Program-made: the position numbers and the translations under genes | Assembly (NCBI GenBank): GCA_021775755.1 | Contig: JAJFHE010000026.1 | Location: 35,780 to 99,779, forward strand | DNA from: Hyphomicrobiales bacterium | GTDB lineage: Bacteria > Pseudomonadota > Alphaproteobacteria > Rhizobiales > JAJFHB01 | Direction: 5' to 3' | Length of the DNA stretch: 64,000 bases | In this document: one piece after another, positions 59,051 to 64,000 of the stretch | Position numbering within the stretch: position 1 is the first letter of the stretch | Layout: every line of letters begins with the position of its first letter | Notes under the pieces: model-generated | What the model was told of the DNA's origin: nothing | Databases searched by the model: none | Seen by the model: the letters and a program-made list of their open reading frames with translations, nothing else

Positions 59051-60202
59051 ATGGATAGCGATGCCCGCGATGACGCCGAACCGGCTGCCGGCACCATGCC
59101 CTATCTGCTCACGCCGGGTCCTCTCACGACATCGGTGGCCACCAAACACGCGATGCTCAGCGATTGGGGCTCGCGCGACATTGAGTTCCGCGCCCTTGTT
59201 GCGTCGGTCCGCACCCAGTTGCTCGAGCTGGCGCATGCGGGCCGCGGATATGAATGCGTTCTGATGCAGGGGTCCGGGACCTTCTCAATCGAAGCGGCGC
59301 TCTCCAGTTTCATACCGCAAGAGGCGCGCGCGCTCATTGCCATGAACGGTGCCTACGGCAAGCGTGCCGAAAAAATTCTGCGCCGCCTTGGCCGCGACGT
59401 GGTGATCCTCGACAAGGGCGACACGGCGCAATTTACCGGCGCCGACATCGCCGACGCTCTCGATCGCGACCCAGCCGTATCGCATGTCTTCGCCGTGCAC
59501 TGCGAAACAACATCGGGCATCGTCAACCCGCTTGAGGAAATCTGTGCTGAAATCAAATCGCTCGGCCGCACTATCATTGTCGATGCCATGAGTTCTTTTG
59601 GCGCTCTGCCCATCGACATGGAGGCGAGCGCCATCGACGTCTTGGTCTCGTCCGCCAACAAATGCATCGAAGGCGTGCCGGGGTTCGGCTATGTGCTGTG
59701 CCGCCGCGACCTGCTTGAAGCATCGGCGGGTCGTTCGCATTCAGTGAGCCTCGATCTTTTCGAGCAGTGGCAGAACATGGAGAGCTCCGGTCAGTTCCGG
59801 TTTACCCCGCCGACCCATGCGCTTGTCGCTTTTGCGACTGCGCTTGAGGAACACGCCAGGGAAGGCGGCGTTGCCGGACGCGGTGCGCGTTATGCCCGCA
59901 ACCGCGACATCCTTATCGAGGCCATGCGGGCGCTCGGTTTCGAGACACTGCTTGCGGACGATATCGCGGGGCCGATCATTCAGACCTTTCTGACGCCGCG
60001 CGACCCAGCCTTTGAGTTTGACCGGTTTTGCGAAGAGCTCCGCACACGCGGTTACGCCATTTACCCGGGCAAGCTCACCGCCCGCGACAGCTTCCGTATC
60101 GGCACCATCGGCCGCATCGATGAAACCGTCATGCGCGGCGCCGTCGATGCCATCGCTGAAACTCTCCAGCTCATGGGCGTAGAGGATCTCTCGCCCGCCT
60201 GA
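59051..60202 (+). CDS. phnW: 2-aminoethylphosphonate-pyruvate transaminase
   Basis: A 383 aa class V PLP aminotransferase. LLTPGPLTTS at the start, Asp178 in VDAMSSFGA and the PLP lysine Lys204 in SANKCIEGVPGFG identify PhnW. It transfers the amino group of 2-aminoethylphosphonate to pyruvate, giving phosphonoacetaldehyde, the substrate of the next gene product. The gap to phnX is 29 bases. Confidence 0.93.
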   Translation: MDSDARDDAEPAAGTMPYLLTPGPLTTSVATKHAMLSDWGSRDIEFRALVASVRTQLLELAHAGRGYECVLMQGSGTFSIEAALSSFIPQEARALIAMNGAYGKRAEKILRRLGRDVVILDKGDTAQFTGADIADALDRDPAVSHVFAVHCETTSGIVNPLEEICAEIKSLGRTIIVDAMSSFGALPIDMEASAIDVLVSSANKCIEGVPGFGYVLCRRDLLEASAGRSHSVSLDLFEQWQNMESSGQFRFTPPTHALVAFATALEEHAREGGVAGRGARYARNRDILIEAMRALGFETLLADDIAGPIIQTFLTPRDPAFEFDRFCEELRTRGYAIYPGKLTARDSFRIGTIGRIDETVMRGAVDAIAETLQLMGVEDLSPA

Positions 60203-60231
60203 TTCAAAACACCTGCAAAGGGAACATCCAC

Positions 60232-61077
60232 ATGAACCACCAGATCTACAGCTTCAACACATCGCGCAGCTATATCGGCCCGGTGCAGGCCGTGCTGCTC
60301 GACTGGGCCGGAACCACCATGGATTATGGCTGCGTCGCCCCCGCCGTCGTCTTTGTCGAAGTCTTCAAACGCAAGCAGGTGCCGATCACCATGGCCGAGG
60401 CGCGCGCGCCCATGGGCGCCCACAAGATGGTGCACATCCGCAAGATCACGCAGCTCGATTCGGTACGGTCACGCTGGCGCGAAACCCATGGCCGACTGCC
60501 CGCGGAAGAAGATGTCGAAGCCATGTTCGAAGACTTCGTACCCTTGCAGCTCGAATGCCTGTCGACCTATTCAGATCTCATTCCAGGCGCGCTGGAGACC
60601 GTTAACGGCCTGCGTGAACGCGGCATCAAGATCGGCTCCACCACCGGTTACACGACCGAGATGACCGACATCAACCGGCGTGACGCGGAACGTCAGGGCT
60701 ACATCCCCGATTCCACCGTCTGTGCCTCCGAGATGCCAGCCGGGCGTCCCTATCCCTTCATGTGCCTGCAGAACGCCATCAACCTTCAGGTCGACACGGT
60801 CGCCGCCTGCGTCAAGGTCGACGACACCATCCCCGGCATCTACGAGGGCCTCAACGCCGGCATGTGGACGGTTGGCCTGGCGATTTCCGGCAACGAGGTC
60901 GGTTTGTCGCTCAATGAGTGGAACGCGCTGGACGATGACGACCGTGAAATCCGCCGCGACCGCGCCTGGGAACGCATGAAATCCTGCGGCGCGCACTATG
61001 TGGTGGACACAATTGCCGACTTGATGCCTTGTATCGACGACATCGAAGCGCGCATAGCACGCGGCGAGAAACCCTGA
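60232..61077 (+). CDS. phnX: Phosphonoacetaldehyde hydrolase (phosphonatase)
   Basis: A 281 aa HAD-family C-P bond hydrolase. Nucleophile Asp24 in LLDWAGTTMDYG, Schiff-base lysine Lys65 in MGAHKMVHI, and KVDDTIPGIYEGLNAGMW near the end are diagnostic. It splits phosphonoacetaldehyde into acetaldehyde and phosphate, completing the PhnWX route. A phosphoesterase gene follows after 28 bases. Confidence 0.95.
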   Translation: MNHQIYSFNTSRSYIGPVQAVLLDWAGTTMDYGCVAPAVVFVEVFKRKQVPITMAEARAPMGAHKMVHIRKITQLDSVRSRWRETHGRLPAEEDVEAMFEDFVPLQLECLSTYSDLIPGALETVNGLRERGIKIGSTTGYTTEMTDINRRDAERQGYIPDSTVCASEMPAGRPYPFMCLQNAINLQVDTVAACVKVDDTIPGIYEGLNAGMWTVGLAISGNEVGLSLNEWNALDDDDREIRRDRAWERMKSCGAHYVVDTIADLMPCIDDIEARIARGEKP

Positions 61078-61105
61078 TTCACGGCGGCACAGGATCCAAG
61101 TTCAC

Positions 61106-61897
61106 ATGAAATTTGCCATTGTTCCCGACCTGCATCTTCTGGCGCCGCCGGAGCGGCTCTGGGGGCTTGACCCCTATGCACGCCTTGATGCCTGTTTGAG
61201 CGACATTGCCGAATGGCACGGCGATGCGGAGTTCTGCGTCATCATGGGCGATCTCGCCGACCGCGGCGAGCTTGACGCTTACCGCGCCCTCAAGCGGCGC
61301 CTTGAGAACTTCCCGCTGAAGACGCATCTGATGATCGGCAACCACGACGACCGCGCCACCTTCCAGCGCGCCTTCCCCGACATGCCGCGCGATGCCGAGG
61401 GTTTCGTGCAGATTGAGCAGGAGAACGATGCCGGCGTGTTTTTGTATCTCGACACGGTCGAGGCGGGCACTGCGGCGGGGGTTTACTGCGACAGCCGCCG
61501 CGCTTGGCTACGCGACCGCCTCGCGGCGGCGGGCGACCGTCCGGTCTATCTCTTCATGCATCACCCGCCCTTCGACATCGCCGTGCCTTATCTCGACCGC
61601 ATCAAGCTTGAAGAGGCCGACGCCTTTGAGGAGATCGTCAGGGGCGCGGGCAATGTCCGACACCTGTTCTTCGCCCATGTGCACCGGCCGGTGCAGGTCG
61701 TGTGGAAAGGTCTTCCCGCCTGTGCCCTGCCGGCACTCAACCACCAGGTTCCCTTGCGGCGCGAAGCGGTGAGCTCACGCTATTCCGATGAACCGCCGAT
61801 GTATTCTGTGGTCGACATCACGTCGGACAGCGTCATCGTCAATTCCGATTGTTTTCTGAACCGCAAGGCGTGCGTCATGCCGCCGAACAAGAGCTAG
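61106..61897 (+). CDS. Metallophosphoesterase (class III phosphodiesterase type)
   Basis: A 263 aa calcineurin-like phosphoesterase. Metal ligands Asp8 and His10 (VPDLH), Asp49 (GDLADRGE), Asn79/His80 (GNHD), a histidine in MHHPPFD and His191/His193 (FAHVH) give a complete two-metal site. Length and motifs match the CpdA/GpdQ group that cleaves phosphodiesters. Being the third gene of a phnWX operon, it may free 2-aminoethylphosphonate or a related phosphonate from an ester (inference). Confidence 0.85.
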   Translation: MKFAIVPDLHLLAPPERLWGLDPYARLDACLSDIAEWHGDAEFCVIMGDLADRGELDAYRALKRRLENFPLKTHLMIGNHDDRATFQRAFPDMPRDAEGFVQIEQENDAGVFLYLDTVEAGTAAGVYCDSRRAWLRDRLAAAGDRPVYLFMHHPPFDIAVPYLDRIKLEEADAFEEIVRGAGNVRHLFFAHVHRPVQVVWKGLPACALPALNHQVPLRREAVSSRYSDEPPMYSVVDITSDSVIVNSDCFLNRKACVMPPNKS

Positions 61898-61993
61898 ACG
61901 GTTTCCGTTGTGCCAATTGAACGATATCGACCTTTTTCTCGATCACCGATTTGAGCTAAACCGAAGCAGGTCCGGAGGCGGTCGGAGAAACTC

Positions 61994-63745
61994 ATGCACC
62001 ACGAGACGCTTGGTTTACGCGAGGTGATCGTTTTCCTCTTCGCCGCCGGCATCGTCGTGCCGCTGGTCGGTCGCCTGAAAATCAGTCCGGTTTTCGGCTT
62101 TCTTGTTGTCGGATTGGCGATCGGACCGTATGGCGTGGCGCGCTTTGCCGATGCGTTGCCGTGGCTGCACTATATTTCGATCACCGATCTGGAAAGTGTT
62201 CGCCCCCTGGCTGAGCTGGGCGTCGTGTTCTTGTTGTTCATGATCGGGCTTGAACTTTCACTTGACCGGCTTTGGGCGATGCGCCGCGCGGTGTTCGGGC
62301 TGGGTGGTGCGCAAATTGTTGTGACCGGAACGGTGATCGCCATCATCGCCTCGCTGTTCGACAATACTCTGGCCATCGCCGTGGTGCTTGGCGCCAGCTT
62401 CGCGCTCTCCTCAACGGCGATCGTCATGCAGTTACTGACCGAGAACCGCCGCATGGGTACGGCGACGGGCCGCGTCAGCTTTGCCATCCTCTTGTGCCAG
62501 GACCTTGCAGTGCTGCCCATCCTGTTTCTGATTGGCGTATTTGCAACGCAAAGCGATGCGCCGGTAATCGCGGCGTTCGGCTGGGCGATCGGCGAGGCGC
62601 TGATCGCTGTCGCCGCCATCCTGGTCGTCGGCCGTTTGGTGATCCGGCCGGTTTTCCGCTTCGTTGGCAGCACAGCCAGCCGGGAGATGTTTCTGGCCCT
62701 TGTTCTACTGGTGATCGTGGGAACCGCACTCGCTACAGAGCAGTTTGGCCTGTCGATGGCGTTGGGCGCCTTCCTGGCCGGACTGTTGTTCGCCGAGACG
62801 GAGTACCGGCACGAGATCGAAGTCGACATCGAGCCGTTCAAGGGGTTGCTGCTCGGCCTGTTCTTCGTCTCTATCGGCATGGGTATCGACATCGCCGAGG
62901 TCGCCGCCGAGCCGATGTGGCTGGTCGCCTCCGTCTTCGGGCTGTATCTGATCAAGAGTCCAATCATCTACGTCCTGGTGCGACTGTTCGGCGAGCCCAG
63001 CCCGGTGGCACTGGAAGCTGGATTGTTGCTGGGCCAGAGCGGTGAGTTCGCCTTCCTTCTCGTGGGCATGGCGTACGGGCTTGGTCTGATGCCGAACGAT
63101 ACCGCCCAGTTCATGCTGATCGTCGCCGGGTTGACGATGATCACGACACCACCGGTAGCCCATTTCGCCCGCAAACTGGCCCGTATCGTAGAAGCTCGCG
63201 AATCGGACCATGAGCAGGGCAACACCGACATCCCGGTTGGCCTGGCCGGCCATGTCATCGTCGTCGGCTATGGCCGCGTCGGCCAGATGCTTGGCTCGGT
63301 GCTCGTCGGCCAGGAAATACCCCATGTCGGGCTCGACATCGACGCAAACCTTGTCGCACGCTATCGCTCCGCCGGCGCCGGCGTGTTCTACGGCGATGCG
63401 AACAGACCGGACCTGTTGCGCCAGTTCGGTGTCGAGCGCGCCGCGGCGCTGGTGGTTACAATGGACAGCGCGCGCACCGCAGAACGTGTGGTCGCAACCG
63501 CCCGCCGGCATTGGCCGGATCTGCTCATTTACGCACGCGCTCGCGATCGTGTGCATGCGGCACGGCTGATCGACCACGGTGCAAACCATGTTATCCCCGA
63601 AACGGTCGAGGCAAGCCTGCAGCTTGGGGAGATGGTGCTGATTGGCGTCGGCGTGCCAGATCAGGCGGCCCGCCAAATCATCGAGGCGCGTCGCCAGATG
63701 GAACAGGACACTGTCGATCAAAGCGGGCAGGATCGGGACAAGTAA
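61994..63745 (+). CDS. CPA2 cation:proton antiporter with RCK domain (Kef-like)
   Basis: A 583 aa protein. About twelve to thirteen membrane segments fill residues 10-400, with LFMIGLELS and ALSSTAIVMQLL typical of the CPA2 family. A TrkA-N (RCK) nucleotide-binding domain follows from about residue 415 (HVIVVGYGRVGQMLGSVL). It is a KefB/KefC/YbaL-type potassium or sodium/proton exchanger of the inner membrane. GGTCGGAG precedes the ATG. It is 96 bases after the phosphoesterase gene and may be a separate unit. Confidence 0.9.
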   Translation: MHHETLGLREVIVFLFAAGIVVPLVGRLKISPVFGFLVVGLAIGPYGVARFADALPWLHYISITDLESVRPLAELGVVFLLFMIGLELSLDRLWAMRRAVFGLGGAQIVVTGTVIAIIASLFDNTLAIAVVLGASFALSSTAIVMQLLTENRRMGTATGRVSFAILLCQDLAVLPILFLIGVFATQSDAPVIAAFGWAIGEALIAVAAILVVGRLVIRPVFRFVGSTASREMFLALVLLVIVGTALATEQFGLSMALGAFLAGLLFAETEYRHEIEVDIEPFKGLLLGLFFVSIGMGIDIAEVAAEPMWLVASVFGLYLIKSPIIYVLVRLFGEPSPVALEAGLLLGQSGEFAFLLVGMAYGLGLMPNDTAQFMLIVAGLTMITTPPVAHFARKLARIVEARESDHEQGNTDIPVGLAGHVIVVGYGRVGQMLGSVLVGQEIPHVGLDIDANLVARYRSAGAGVFYGDANRPDLLRQFGVERAAALVVTMDSARTAERVVATARRHWPDLLIYARARDRVHAARLIDHGANHVIPETVEASLQLGEMVLIGVGVPDQAARQIIEARRQMEQDTVDQSGQDRDK

Positions 63746-64000
63746 TCACGTGACCGACGCGATGGGCATCTTCCGGCACTTGTTCCCCGTCCCGGCCGAC
63801 GTTGATGCAGGTCCGCTTTCTGTGTGCGAAGGCGGACATTGGGAGCGCCATAGGTCCGGAATGTCTGCCTTTGCTCTGCCAGTTCAACCGGTCATTGCAA
63901 CACACGCGCTAAATTTTTCAGCAGGTGTTTCAAATAGCAATGTTTTTCTGGGGCGCTCATTTAGCTGACGGTCAATCTTGTTGAGATGGGCCTGTGAGTG
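63746..64000. other. Gene-free right edge
   Basis: No convincing gene. GTCCGCTTT and AAGGCGGAC form an inverted repeat with one mismatch at about 63809-63835, without a T tract. This may be a weak terminator for the antiporter gene. Confidence 0.3.

Overview
The window reads as the chromosome of an alphaproteobacterium, most likely of the Hyphomicrobiales (Rhizobiales). The clues are the gene order rppH - atpCDGAH - priA - transaldolase - xerC followed by lpdA-sucB-sucA-sucD-sucC-mdh and zapE, F1 ATP synthase genes without adjacent F0 genes, a high GC content, and the many ABC uptake systems. This taxonomic call is an inference from synteny and protein style. No rRNA, tRNA, CRISPR array or intact transposase gene was recognised.

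Layout. 1-11839 is housekeeping backbone: RppH, a HAD phosphatase, a ferritin-like protein, the F1 ATP synthase operon, PriA, a VOC protein, transaldolase and XerC. 11876-20063 is an accessory operon on the minus strand. In transcription order it encodes HypB, HypA, an intact ureohydrolase, a second ureohydrolase that has lost four of six metal ligands, a Tat-exported binding protein, two permeases and an ATPase of the Pot type, and a TetR regulator. I read it as a nickel-dependent, probably heteromeric ureohydrolase system with its own nickel delivery pair and importer, comparable to guanidine hydrolase and metformin hydrolase loci. It is the most interesting system in the window. 20417-20725 is a small exported protein with a terminator.

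20759-29668 is the TCA block (lpdA, sucB, sucA, sucD, sucC, mdh). Between mdh and zapE (36836-37954) lies a 7 kb accessory segment. It holds two copies of a porin plus small lipoprotein cassette around a nitroreductase, a DUF1203 protein, a LysR regulator and an MFS exporter. 38062-41325 holds a small exported protein whose ribosome binding site is buried in a hairpin, methylmalonate-semialdehyde dehydrogenase and a two-receiver response regulator.

41341-46199 is a complete Liv-type ABC transporter and 46344-51850 a complete Dpp/Opp-type transporter, followed by a D-amino-acid aminotransferase. 53041-56535 encodes a large exported protein with fourteen WD40 repeats and a caspase-like peptidase domain. 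56723-61897 is a 2-aminoethylphosphonate catabolism region (LysR, MetE-like protein, PhnW, PhnX, metallophosphoesterase) that contains a 268 bp MITE-like element with 35 bp inverted ends. The window closes with a CPA2 cation:proton antiporter.
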